A program made the translations under genes and the position numbers. The notes under the pieces were generated by a model. The model ran no database searches. It saw nothing but the letters and a program-made list of their open reading frames with translations, and was not told the origin of the DNA. From NCBI GenBank assembly GCA_002314755.1, contig DCHC01000016.1:238-64237 (forward strand): a DNA stretch of 64,000 nt, read 5' to 3'. This DNA comes from Faecalibacterium sp. UBA1762 (lineage in GTDB: Bacteria; Bacillota; Clostridia; Oscillospirales; Ruminococcaceae). This document shows positions 1 to 7,945 of this stretch, piece by piece (the stretch's first letter is position 1; every line of letters starts with the position of its first letter).

Positions 1-30
1 TCCCTTATTTTCTCTCGGACCATATCGAGT

Positions 31-67
31 GGAAATAGGGTATCTGAGCCTTATTTCCGCTTTTTTT
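31..67 (+). terminator. Rho-independent terminator of a gene lying left of the window
   Basis: An inverted repeat (GGAAATA at 31-37 pairing with TATTTCC at 52-58) is followed by GC and seven T residues. It would end a plus-strand transcript entering from the left edge. I see no gene in the remaining bases up to 278. Confidence 0.5.
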
Positions 68-278
68 ATTTAGACAACCTGTAAATGAGAATAAGTTATC
101 CTCATAACATCAAGATGGAAAGTTTAAACGATAACTAAAATGTTCACACCGGAGTAGGCCAACGCTTATTCCTTTTTTCTTTTTCTCATTTTTGCAGTTA
201 CATCAACCCTATACACCCCAATCAAGCAGTGGTTCGCGCGAAACCAAAATGACAGGGCTTTTCTCCTGCCAGCAGCGC

Positions 279-929
279 TTACAACGGCAGGGTATCCAAC
301 AGCTTTTTCAAATCCTCTAAAAAAAGCTGAATATGGCAGCCGTCCGTGGTGGCGTGGTGGCAGGTCAATGAAAGCGGCAGCAGCTTACGACCCTCTGCTG
401 TGCTGACAATTTTACCCGCCTCTACCGATGGGAAAAAGTACGGCTTATCCTGGTAGCTATGCACTGAAAACGCCGTAAAGGATACCCATGGAATACAGGA
501 TACGGTATAGGCGTTTTCCGGCGGCGGGGTTTGGGACTGCGACAGAATTCCGCGGTTGTCCCCGTAAATCTGCTGATTATGCAAATAGGCCTCATAAAAG
601 GTATTGTAATCATCGGAATACTCGGTCCACATCAGCGAAAAGGTCTTGTCATCCCTGTGAAAATGAGCATACAACGGGGTTAGGGTATCGTAATAACCCA
701 GCTTGCCGTCCCGGTAGGCGATCTTAAACTCCGGCTGGCGGTTTAGGCAGGCGGTAACCGCCCATAGGTAGGTGGGGAAGAATTTTCTGCCTGACCGTTT
801 CAGCCTTGCCCAAAAATCGGTGATATCCAGCTGCACCGTCATGGAATATCCGGTGGGTGCCATCTGAGAAAAATAGACAAACATCTGCCCCCGAGGCCAG
901 CCCTGCAGATCAATTTCTGTAAATAACAA
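279..929 (-). CDS. CatA-type chloramphenicol acetyltransferase family protein
   Basis: This 216-residue protein matches the type A chloramphenicol acetyltransferase family in length and layout; members transfer acetyl from acetyl-CoA to chloramphenicol in the cytoplasm. The catalytic block CHHATTDGCH lies at residues 190-199, with His192 as the expected general base and Asp196 as its structural partner. The family blocks PENAYTVSCIPWVSF and LPLSLTCHH are also present, and Arg13 sits where the family has its buried Arg. Translation starts at a TTG, seven bases after a GAGGG ribosome binding site; this start aligns with the family N-terminus. The ribosome binding site is inside a hairpin (935-964). 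Real chloramphenicol activity is not certain, since many chromosomal relatives are uncharacterised acyltransferases. Confidence 0.88.
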   Translation of the reverse strand: MLFTEIDLQGWPRGQMFVYFSQMAPTGYSMTVQLDITDFWARLKRSGRKFFPTYLWAVTACLNRQPEFKIAYRDGKLGYYDTLTPLYAHFHRDDKTFSLMWTEYSDDYNTFYEAYLHNQQIYGDNRGILSQSQTPPPENAYTVSCIPWVSFTAFSVHSYQDKPYFFPSVEAGKIVSTAEGRKLLPLSLTCHHATTDGCHIQLFLEDLKKLLDTLPL

Positions 930-934
930 AACGA

Positions 935-964
935 TACCCTCTTTCTTTTTTTAACAAGAGGGTA
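935..964 (-). promoter_or_regulatory. Hairpin over the ribosome binding site of the CatA-type gene
   Basis: A perfect 9-bp inverted repeat (935-943 and 956-964, 12-base loop) lies just upstream of the TTG start at 929. On the minus strand the GAGGG ribosome binding site is part of the downstream arm, so the folded mRNA would hide it. Inducible cat genes of Gram-positive bacteria are known to be controlled by this kind of translational attenuation. An ATG at 970 opens a short frame running through the stem, but it has no convincing ribosome binding site. The alternative reading is a weak terminator for the operon ending at 1021. Confidence 0.5.
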
Positions 965-1020
965 CCGCATAAAAGGGCAAAAAGCAACCCACGCAGCGTG
1001 GAATCGCGAAACTTATCCGC

Positions 1021-1611
1021 CTATTCTGTCAACTGCAAGTCGTCGGGGGTATCGATATCTACCAGCTGCCGACCGGGGCAGGCCAGCTTTTCCACCCGCT
1101 CGGGACGGTCCCGAAGGACTGCCTTACCCCCTTGATCCCCGGTCAAAAGCAGCATCTCAGGTACCAGCAGACCGGAAAAAACAACCGGGTTTCCGGTGCG
1201 GGTACCGTCCCAGGCAGCAGCCGCCAACGGCAGCCGGACCTGCTCCGGCAGGGCAGCAAGGGAGATACGCAGCAGCCTGACCACAGTATCGGCTGTAATA
1301 TAAGGCTGATCTGCCGCCAGAAACAGCAGCTTATCCTGCCCGGAAACCATTCCGCAGGCAAGGCAAGCCGCCCTGACGGAAAAGGAAAGCCCTTTTTCGC
1401 TTTCGGGACAAAATACACCAGTCTCTCCTACTTCTTTCAAAATTTGCGGGTATCGGGTCACCACATGCAGCTTAGCGCCCGTGCGTCGGCTGACCTGCTT
1501 TAGTACCCGGTATCCGTACTGCCAAAGGGGTCTGCCGTTGAACACCGCCAGCAGCTTGTTGCCGCCAAACCGGCTGCCGCTGCCGGCGGCAAGATAGCAC
1601 AGATGCAGCAT
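1021..1611 (-). CDS. MobA/MocA-like nucleotidyltransferase (molybdenum cofactor maturation)
   Basis: A 196-residue protein of the MobA/MocA family, which attaches CMP or GMP to molybdopterin to form the dinucleotide cofactor. The nucleotide-binding loop LAAGSGSRFGGNK is at residues 7-19, and the acidic metal-binding motif AADQPY is near residue 100. The C-terminus carries the typical VDIDTPDDL sequence. It is the last gene of the operon, and its ATG shares one base with the stop codon of the molybdopterin subunit. That context favours a MocA-like role: supplying the cytidine form of the cofactor to the enzyme encoded just upstream. Substrate choice (CTP or GTP) cannot be told from sequence alone. 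Confidence 0.85.
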   Translation of the reverse strand: MLHLCYLAAGSGSRFGGNKLLAVFNGRPLWQYGYRVLKQVSRRTGAKLHVVTRYPQILKEVGETGVFCPESEKGLSFSVRAACLACGMVSGQDKLLFLAADQPYITADTVVRLLRISLAALPEQVRLPLAAAAWDGTRTGNPVVFSGLLVPEMLLLTGDQGGKAVLRDRPERVEKLACPGRQLVDIDTPDDLQLTE

Positions 1612-3920
1612 TATTCCCCGTCCTCCGGCTCAATGGCTATTTTTTCCGGGGTGATGGGCAGGGTGCGGAACCATTTTCCGCACGCCCGGTAAACGGCATG
1701 GGCAATGGCAGGCGCCGGGGTGTTGATGACGATCTCCCCAATGGATTTTGCACCAAAGGGGCCTGCCTGCTCATAGCTGGGGGCAAAATCCACCTGAATT
1801 CTGCCGGTTTCCAGCCGAGTGGGTATCCGGTATTGCATCAGAGAATTTTCAGTCAGTCTGCCCTTAGCATCGTAACGGATGTTCTCTGTAAGGGTCATAC
1901 CGATGCCCTGCACAATGCCGCCCTCTGCCTGTACACGTGCTAAGGCCGGGTTGATAACGGTACCACAATCCACCACCGACTGATAATTCAGTACCTCGAC
2001 CGAGCCGGTCTCGGGGTCCAGCTCAATTTCCGCCATGCCCACCATAAAGGGCGGCGGCGAATAGGGATGGGAATTGGTCGCCGTTACCTGGGTGGGCAGC
2101 GCGTTGCCATTCATGGCCGCATCCGCAATTTCCGCTGCGGAAAGCTGCTGTTTTCCGTTCTTTGTGCGGACTGCATTGTTTTCAAACACCAGCTCCTGCA
2201 CCGGCAACTGCAGAATGCCTGCCGCAAGCTGCAGCATTTTCTCTTTCAACTCTTGGGCCGCCAGCACCACCGCCTTGCCGGTCACAAAGGTAGTGGATGA
2301 GGCATACGAGCCGGAATCATAGGGGGAGCGGTCGGTATTGGCACCGGACACCTGAATATTTTCCAGCGGACAGTCCATGCAGTCGCTTAGAATCTGCGCC
2401 AAAATGGTATCACAGCCGGTGCCCATATCCGCCGCGCCGATCAGCAGCCCGTAGTTGCCGCCGTCATCCAGCCGAACGGTGGCCGAGCCCACATCAATAC
2501 CGGAAATACCCGAGCCCTGCATGGCCATTGCCATACCGGCAGCGCGTATTTTGCCATCCGGCATGACCCGCACCGGGTATTTTTCTGCCCAGCCAAACCG
2601 CTGGGCACAGCTGCGCAGACACTGCTCCAGATTACAGGAGGTCGCCGTCTCGTTGTAGTAGGCGGGCATCACCGCGCCCTGCCGAACGCAGTTTTTCAGC
2701 CGGATCACCAGCGGGTCCAAATTCAACCTGGACGCCAGCTCGTTTACCGCGCTTTCCACGGCAAAAATACCCTGTGTCGCGCCAAAGCCTCGGTACGCGC
2801 CGGAGGACTGCACATTGGTGTACACCACCTGATAGCGAAAACGAAACGCCTCCAGCGAGGAGGTGTACAGCGGAATGGATTTGTGCGCGGTCAGGCCCAC
2901 CGTCGCCCAACCGTGTTCTCCATACGCGCCGGTATTGGATAGCGAGAACAGATCGATGGCACGGACCGTGCCGTCCTTCATTGCGCCCAGACGGACCGTG
3001 ATCTCCATCTCGTGACGGGGAGAGCCCGCCTCCAGCGATTCCTTACGGGTGTAAATCAGCTTTGCCGGTCTGCCGGTTTTCCAGGTGACAAAGGCGGGAT
3101 ACAGCTCGCTGACCGCGGTCTGCTTTGCGCCAAAGCCGCCGCCGATACGGGGCTTTTCCACACAGATTTTGGATTTGGGAATGCCCAGCGCGTGGGCAAT
3201 GATGCGCCGCACATGAAACACGATCTGGGTGGAGGAGATTACATGCAGCCTGCCGTAGGTATCCAGCTGCGTCAGGGTGCGGAAGGTCTCAAAGGGGACC
3301 TGGTTGACCGCCTTAACATGGTAGGGATGCTCTATCACTATGTCACAGGACCGCAGCACCGCCTCCACATCGCCGTCCCCCTCCTCGCCGGAGGCGCACA
3401 GATTACGCCGGGGGTCGCCGCCGGTAAAGGGGCACAGGGCGTGCCAGTCCTGCTCCGGGTGAACCAAGGTGGGATTATCCAGCGCGGTGTGAAAATCCAG
3501 TACAGCGGATAACTGCTCATATTTTACGGCGATCGCTCCAAGGGCGGCGTCGGCTGCCTCCCCGGTTTCGGCGGCGACGATGGCGACCGGATCCCCCACG
3601 TGACGCAGGTGCCGGTCCAGAATCAGCCGGTCATGGGGAGAGGTTTCCGGATAGGTCTGCCCTGCCTGGGTGTATCTTTCACCGGGAACATCCTGCCAAG
3701 TATAAACGGCGACCACGCCCGGTATCTCCGTCGCCTTTTGGATATTGATCTGCTCCACCGTCGCATTGGCGTAGGGGCTGCGCAGCAGCTTGACCGTCAG
3801 ACAGTCCGCGGGCTGGGGCAGATCATCCAGATAGACCGGCTGGCCGGTCAAAAGCCGCATAGCGTCCAGCTTGCGGACCGCGTCCCCTACGCCCCCCTGT
3901 TTTACAGTCTGCTCTCTCAT
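1611..3920 (-). CDS. Xanthine dehydrogenase family molybdopterin-binding subunit
   Basis: This 769-residue protein is the large catalytic subunit of a molybdenum hydroxylase (xanthine dehydrogenase / aldehyde oxidase family). The N-terminal a/b hammerhead domain begins with VGDAVRKLDAMRLLTGQ and is followed by the cofactor-binding half. Visible motifs are GGGFGAKQ, AYRGFGATQ and GAKSIGE near the C-terminus, where Glu729 matches the family's catalytic glutamate. Start is an ATG inside an ATGA overlap with the 2Fe-2S gene, behind AGGAGG. With the FAD and 2Fe-2S subunits it should form a three-subunit cytoplasmic enzyme passing electrons from substrate to NAD or another acceptor. The substrate could be a purine, an N-heterocycle or an aldehyde; sequence does not decide. 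Confidence 0.92.
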   Translation of the reverse strand: MREQTVKQGGVGDAVRKLDAMRLLTGQPVYLDDLPQPADCLTVKLLRSPYANATVEQINIQKATEIPGVVAVYTWQDVPGERYTQAGQTYPETSPHDRLILDRHLRHVGDPVAIVAAETGEAADAALGAIAVKYEQLSAVLDFHTALDNPTLVHPEQDWHALCPFTGGDPRRNLCASGEEGDGDVEAVLRSCDIVIEHPYHVKAVNQVPFETFRTLTQLDTYGRLHVISSTQIVFHVRRIIAHALGIPKSKICVEKPRIGGGFGAKQTAVSELYPAFVTWKTGRPAKLIYTRKESLEAGSPRHEMEITVRLGAMKDGTVRAIDLFSLSNTGAYGEHGWATVGLTAHKSIPLYTSSLEAFRFRYQVVYTNVQSSGAYRGFGATQGIFAVESAVNELASRLNLDPLVIRLKNCVRQGAVMPAYYNETATSCNLEQCLRSCAQRFGWAEKYPVRVMPDGKIRAAGMAMAMQGSGISGIDVGSATVRLDDGGNYGLLIGAADMGTGCDTILAQILSDCMDCPLENIQVSGANTDRSPYDSGSYASSTTFVTGKAVVLAAQELKEKMLQLAAGILQLPVQELVFENNAVRTKNGKQQLSAAEIADAAMNGNALPTQVTATNSHPYSPPPFMVGMAEIELDPETGSVEVLNYQSVVDCGTVINPALARVQAEGGIVQGIGMTLTENIRYDAKGRLTENSLMQYRIPTRLETGRIQVDFAPSYEQAGPFGAKSIGEIVINTPAPAIAHAVYRACGKWFRTLPITPEKIAIEPEDGE

Positions 3921-4381
3921 ACCCTGCCCTCCTTTTTCGCATTCAAAAAGGCTCGGATACCCCGCAGCTGTCCCTCATACCCGGAGCAGCGGCAAAGATT
4001 TCCCGCCAGAAAGGCGCGGATCTCCTCATCGGTGGGGTCGGGGTTTTCCCGCAGCAGCGCAATGGTATTCATCACATACCCGGGGTTGCAAAAGCCGCAC
4101 TGATCGGCCCCCTGATCAGCTATATAGCCCACAAAGGCCTCTGCCTCATCCCGCAGGCCCTCTAAGGTCATCACCTCTTTTTCCGCCACACGAGCAACCG
4201 GTACGCTGCAGGACAGCACCGGTTTTCCCTCCAACAGAACGGTACACAATCCGCATACGGTGTGCTCGCACCCGCACTTAACGCTGACCATACCCAGCTT
4301 ACGCAGCAGCTCCAGCAGCGGCAGATCCGGCGCGCAATCCACTGTCACAGACCTGTGATTTAAAACAAAGAAAAGTTTCAT
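3917..4381 (-). CDS. 2Fe-2S subunit of molybdenum hydroxylase
   Basis: A 154-residue protein with the two-cluster layout of the small subunit of xanthine dehydrogenase-type enzymes. The N-terminal ferredoxin fold has Cys38, Cys43, Cys46 and Cys58. The C-terminal helical domain has the second cluster's motifs QCGFCNPG and NLCRCSGY. It relays electrons from the molybdenum site to the FAD subunit. An ATG nine bases upstream (4390) overlaps the stop of the FAD gene. The ATG at 4381 is preferred because GGGAGG sits at proper distance from it. The first cluster motif is KCGCEHTVCGLC, whereas most relatives have glycines between the first two cysteines. Confidence 0.92.
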   Translation of the reverse strand: MKLFFVLNHRSVTVDCAPDLPLLELLRKLGMVSVKCGCEHTVCGLCTVLLEGKPVLSCSVPVARVAEKEVMTLEGLRDEAEAFVGYIADQGADQCGFCNPGYVMNTIALLRENPDPTDEEIRAFLAGNLCRCSGYEGQLRGIRAFLNAKKEGRV

Positions 4382-4386
4382 GTTTA

Positions 4387-5145
4387 TCATCCTCCCAGCT
4401 GCGCCAATGCCCGTTTTGTCAGCACCTTTGCCAGATGTCTGCGGTATTCTGCCGAGCCAAGATTATCCGAACGGAAGGCAAGCTTATCCGCAAGCTCCTT
4501 CGGAAGATTCGCAATATCTTGCATAAAACAATCCACCGTCTCGGCCCGCAGCGGTGCCGGGGAAAGGGTGACCCGAAGCTTATCCTCTCTGCGGCAGGCG
4601 GTCAGGGTCAACACCGGAAAATCAGTGGCGGCGTTGCGCTGGGCAAGGGTACAGACCCCGTCGGGCGTCTTGATCGGCAAAAGGATATGAGTCAGCAGAT
4701 CCTTTTGCGCCCCATCCCGTACAAACTGCTCCATGGGCGTGGTACCCTGCCCGGCAAGACAGACCGAGGCCCCCAGTGCGCAAAACAGCGCCGTCACATC
4801 CGAAAAACCGAACCTGCCGAAAACACTGCCGCCCACCGTGGCGGTATTGCGGAACTGTACCCCCACAATGGGAGCCAGCGCCGTGCGGATCGCCCCGTGA
4901 GTATAGGCGTTCAGCAGCGGGTCGACCTCCGCCTGGCGCAGGGTGACATACGCCCCGATGCGAACACCCTGCGGGGTCTGTTCAATACGGTCTAAGCCCA
5001 AGAGGGACAGATCCACCGCGTTTTCCACAGTTCTGCCCTGCAGGTGTAGCCACATCATGCCGCCCAGAATGACCGTGCCGGGCTTTTGGGCCCAGGATAG
5101 CGCCTCCGGCACCGTCTCCGGCCGGATATAATTTTGAAATTTCAT
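4387..5145 (-). CDS. FAD-binding subunit of molybdenum hydroxylase
   Basis: A 252-residue FAD-binding subunit of the CO dehydrogenase / xanthine dehydrogenase medium-chain family. The first flavin-binding loop reads LGGMMWL instead of the usual AGGTDL. The second motif is clear, VQFRNTATVGGSVFGRFGFSD, near residues 95-115. The variant first loop resembles FAD subunits I recall beside clostridial molybdenum hydroxylases (recollection, not a search). The ATG overlaps the ATPase stop codon in an ATGA junction, and the stop is adjacent to the 2Fe-2S gene, so production of the subunits should be coupled. It would pass electrons from the iron-sulfur clusters to NAD(P) or another acceptor. Confidence 0.88.
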   Translation of the reverse strand: MKFQNYIRPETVPEALSWAQKPGTVILGGMMWLHLQGRTVENAVDLSLLGLDRIEQTPQGVRIGAYVTLRQAEVDPLLNAYTHGAIRTALAPIVGVQFRNTATVGGSVFGRFGFSDVTALFCALGASVCLAGQGTTPMEQFVRDGAQKDLLTHILLPIKTPDGVCTLAQRNAATDFPVLTLTACRREDKLRVTLSPAPLRAETVDCFMQDIANLPKELADKLAFRSDNLGSAEYRRHLAKVLTKRALAQLGG

Positions 5146-5927
5146 TTCTCTGTCCTTTTCTCCTGTTCCGTTTGATAATCTACCGATAGCCCGCCCTCCC
5201 AGCGGATCACTCGTATGCGGGGGTACAACATTCGCAGATAGGCCTCTATCTGCCGAACATCCGTGGAGGCCGGAGCAAATTCTGCCACCAGCCTGCCGTC
5301 CTGCAAAAGGTAGATCCGGTCGGCATACCGCAGTGCCAGCGCCGGGTCGTGCAGGGTGGCGATCACCGTCTTATGCTCCGCCAGTCTTTTTGCCTTGATC
5401 AAAAGCTCATGGGTACGGTTGAAATCCAGCGAGGCGGTGGGTTCATCCAATAGCAGCAGAGGGGTATCCTGACACAGGGCTGCCAAAAGCTCCGCCAGCT
5501 GGCGTTCCCCTGCGCTCATCTCCTCTAACAGGCGGTCCGGCAGAGATGCGGCGTCCAGCTTCTTGGCAAGCTGCCGAATGCGCTGCTCCTGCTTTTCACA
5601 GGGTCTGTAAAATAGCCCGTCGACAGCGTAAAATGCCATCCGAGCAATATCCATGCCCGTAAGACCCGACAGAGTTTGGTGGGTGGTCAGCACCTGTGCG
5701 ACCCGGCGTGCCCGCTGTCTGGCGGGCAGACGGGGTAGCTCCTCTCCGTCAAATAGCACCTGTCCGCCCATAGGGCGAAGCGTGCCGCTGACCGCGCGAA
5801 ACAGGGTGGTTTTACCGCTGCCGTTTTGCCCCAGAACCACGCAGAATTCCTGCGCAAAGCCGCAGCACAGATCCCGCAGCACCGGCACCCCGTCATACCC
5901 TGCGGTCAGGTGTTCTACCGTCAGCAT
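5142..5927 (-). CDS. FecE/BtuD-type ABC transporter ATPase
   Basis: This 261-residue ATPase belongs to the class that powers uptake of iron-siderophores, heme, cobalamin and, in some bacteria, molybdate. Walker A GQNGSGKTT spans residues 33-41, Gln78 or Gln84 is in the Q-loop region, the signature MSAGERQ is at 137-143, and Walker B LLLLDEPT ends at residue 164. A switch histidine follows in ATLHDPA. The gene overlaps the permease stop by seven bases and the FAD subunit start by four. The position between a permease and a molybdoenzyme suggests that the transported ligand is molybdate or tungstate (inference by analogy with the MolABC system of Haemophilus). Confidence 0.9.
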   Translation of the reverse strand: MLTVEHLTAGYDGVPVLRDLCCGFAQEFCVVLGQNGSGKTTLFRAVSGTLRPMGGQVLFDGEELPRLPARQRARRVAQVLTTHQTLSGLTGMDIARMAFYAVDGLFYRPCEKQEQRIRQLAKKLDAASLPDRLLEEMSAGERQLAELLAALCQDTPLLLLDEPTASLDFNRTHELLIKAKRLAEHKTVIATLHDPALALRYADRIYLLQDGRLVAEFAPASTDVRQIEAYLRMLYPRIRVIRWEGGLSVDYQTEQEKRTEK

Positions 5928-6958
5928 CCCCTGTCACCCCCCATTACCCTGCCGCTGCAAAAAAGCAGCACAAACCAGAGTACCGCAAAGCCGATACAAA
6001 AGATGCTGACCGGCAGCTCGCTACCGGGCGCTGCGGTACGGGCAAACAGGTCTGACAGCACGGTCAAAAACGCCCCCACGGTAAAGCAGAGTAAGAAAAA
6101 GCCTTTGTCTCTTTTGCTGCGAAGTGCTAGGACAATGTGGGGCACAATCAGCCCTACAAAGCCGATCACCCCTACGGTAGAGACCACGCCCGCCACCGCC
6201 CAGGTCACCAACGTCAGCAGCACCATCTGCCACAGCACCGGTGAAAGCCCCACCGCCGCAGCCTGACGACTGCCTCGGGAAAGGATGGTCGCCTGACCGG
6301 AAAACGCCAACAGCAAAACCAGGGGCGGCAGGGCTGCTGCCGCCATCAGCAGCAGCTTATCCGCCGTCAGAGCAGCAAAGCTACCCATGGTCCAAAACTC
6401 GATGGCGGCAAGCTCCCGCTCCGGGTCCGCCGCTGTTTTTAAGATCATCACGCCTGCATCCGCCGCCGCGCTGACCAAAATGCCTGCCAGCACGTAGCGG
6501 CTGCGCAGCTCCGCCCCGGCACGGCGGGACAGGCGAACAAACAGCAGCAGCGCCCCCAGCGCCGCCATTCCGCCCAAAAAGGCAAAACCGATCCGGGCAA
6601 AGTCGGTCAGACCGATCAAAATTGCCGCGGCAGCGCCAAGGGATGCCCCCGACGCGACCCCTGTGATATCCGGCGAAGCCAACGGATTGCAGAACACCGT
6701 CTGACAGACCCCGCCGGTCACACCCAATACGCCGCCCGCCAGTATCCCCGCCAGAACACGGGGCAGCCGCAGCTGCCAAAAGACCCTGCCTGCCATCCAT
6801 GTATCCGCCGCCGGATCAAAAAGCCGCAGCGGGTAGCTGCCAAAGCACAGGGAAACCGCCGCCAGCACACAAAGCGCGCCGGGCAGCAGCGCCGTCACGG
6901 TCTTACGCCAGGGCCGCAAGGGTTTGGTCTGTCGGGGTAAAGCCGTAGAAGGTCTCAT
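5921..6958 (-). CDS. FecCD-family ABC transporter permease
   Basis: A 345-residue polytopic membrane protein of the FecCD/BtuC family with the usual run of about ten hydrophobic segments. Family hallmarks visible are LRLPRVLAGILAGG near residue 65, GVTGGVCQTVFCNPLASPD, and near the C-terminus GFVGLIVPHIVL, which contacts the ATPase. The open frame extends to 7096, but that region overlaps the binding-protein gene. I place the start at the ATG at 6958, preceded by AAAGGA and GGTGG. A GTG at 6898, just after the upstream stop, is an alternative. It would form the channel of the importer together with the neighbouring ATPase and binding lipoprotein. Confidence 0.88.
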   Translation of the reverse strand: MRPSTALPRQTKPLRPWRKTVTALLPGALCVLAAVSLCFGSYPLRLFDPAADTWMAGRVFWQLRLPRVLAGILAGGVLGVTGGVCQTVFCNPLASPDITGVASGASLGAAAAILIGLTDFARIGFAFLGGMAALGALLLFVRLSRRAGAELRSRYVLAGILVSAAADAGVMILKTAADPERELAAIEFWTMGSFAALTADKLLLMAAAALPPLVLLLAFSGQATILSRGSRQAAAVGLSPVLWQMVLLTLVTWAVAGVVSTVGVIGFVGLIVPHIVLALRSKRDKGFFLLCFTVGAFLTVLSDLFARTAAPGSELPVSIFCIGFAVLWFVLLFCSGRVMGGDRGC

Positions 6959-7928
6959 AAAAATCCACCACATCCTTTCGGAATGCGTCCGCGGAATAGT
7001 CGGAAGGATGCAGCACCGAACGCAGCCACAGCATGCCCAGCACGCCGGAGGGGATGGGCGAATCCCATTCCTCAAAGCAGCCCGGCACGGTGACAATGCG
7101 TTTTTCCCTTACGGCGCGCAGCTGGCAAAGGGCGCTGTCCGCCAGAATATCCTCTGCAGTGTACGCCGCCCCGGCGGGAATGACCAGATAGTCGGGATCG
7201 GCGCTCAGCACCGTCTCGTAAGAAATCTCCTGCCAGTAGCTGCCGTCCTGCCCCGCCAGGGCATTGACACCCCCGGCCAGGGTGATCAAATCACTTTGGT
7301 ACATACCCGCAGGAGCCGCGGTCAGATAGGTGGAATTGCCGAAAAAGAGGACCGAGGGGGTCTCCTCCGGCGTTTCAAAGTCCTGGATTTTGGCCTGCAA
7401 ATACTCAGTTAACTGCCGGGCGTTTTCCGGTGTCCCGCAGGCGGTGCCTATCAAATGCAGCATCTCCTGCAGCCCGTCCGCTGTTTCGGGGTCAACGATC
7501 AGGGTGACGATCCCTATCGCCTCCAGTGCAGTCGCGGAATCCTGCAGCTTTTTGGGCAGAATGACCAAATCAGGAGAAAGGGCGGCAATGCCCTCCACAT
7601 CGATCTCCTTTAAAGAGCCCACCGACGGCAAATCCAGCAATGAGGGCTGTGCCATCTGATAGATGGGCCGGGTATCCGCCTTTTTTTCAATGCCCACCAG
7701 CTTTTCGCCCTGCCGCAATGCCAGCATGGCGTAGGTGGTGACATAGTAGCAGCTGACCACCCGCCTGGCGGGTCGGGACAGTATGACGGTTCTGCCCGCC
7801 TGATCAGTCAGTTGTATTTGGGTCTGTGCCATCTGTTCCGGCTGTGTCAAGGGCTTTGTGCAGGCTACCAAAGATAACGCCACCGCAAGGCTGAGTACCC
7901 ACGCCCACATTCTTTTACCTGTTTTCAT
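6903..7928 (-). CDS. BtuF/FecB-type substrate-binding lipoprotein
   Basis: This 341-residue protein begins with a short positively charged stretch, a hydrophobic segment and the lipobox LVAC, with Cys23 as the lipidation site. It should be anchored outside the membrane and hand its ligand to the permease. The mature part has the two-lobed class III binding-protein signatures: VVSCYYVTTYAMLAL, GSLKEIDVEGIAALSPDLVI and, in the C-lobe, a helix leading to LAGGVNALAG. The ATG at 7928 lies nine bases after AGGAGG; an ATG upstream at 7964 would overlap the GH28-like gene and delay the signal peptide. Ligand unknown; molybdate, cobalamin or a siderophore are all compatible. Confidence 0.88.
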   Translation of the reverse strand: MKTGKRMWAWVLSLAVALSLVACTKPLTQPEQMAQTQIQLTDQAGRTVILSRPARRVVSCYYVTTYAMLALRQGEKLVGIEKKADTRPIYQMAQPSLLDLPSVGSLKEIDVEGIAALSPDLVILPKKLQDSATALEAIGIVTLIVDPETADGLQEMLHLIGTACGTPENARQLTEYLQAKIQDFETPEETPSVLFFGNSTYLTAAPAGMYQSDLITLAGGVNALAGQDGSYWQEISYETVLSADPDYLVIPAGAAYTAEDILADSALCQLRAVREKRIVTVPGCFEEWDSPIPSGVLGMLWLRSVLHPSDYSADAFRKDVVDFYETFYGFTPTDQTLAALA

Positions 7929-7945
7929 CTGTGAGTTACCTCCTC

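Noticed and set aside
6959..7096. Longer N-terminus of the FecCD permease
   Set aside because: It would lie inside the binding-protein gene in another frame, with cysteine- and proline-rich sequence unlike the family and no ribosome binding site.
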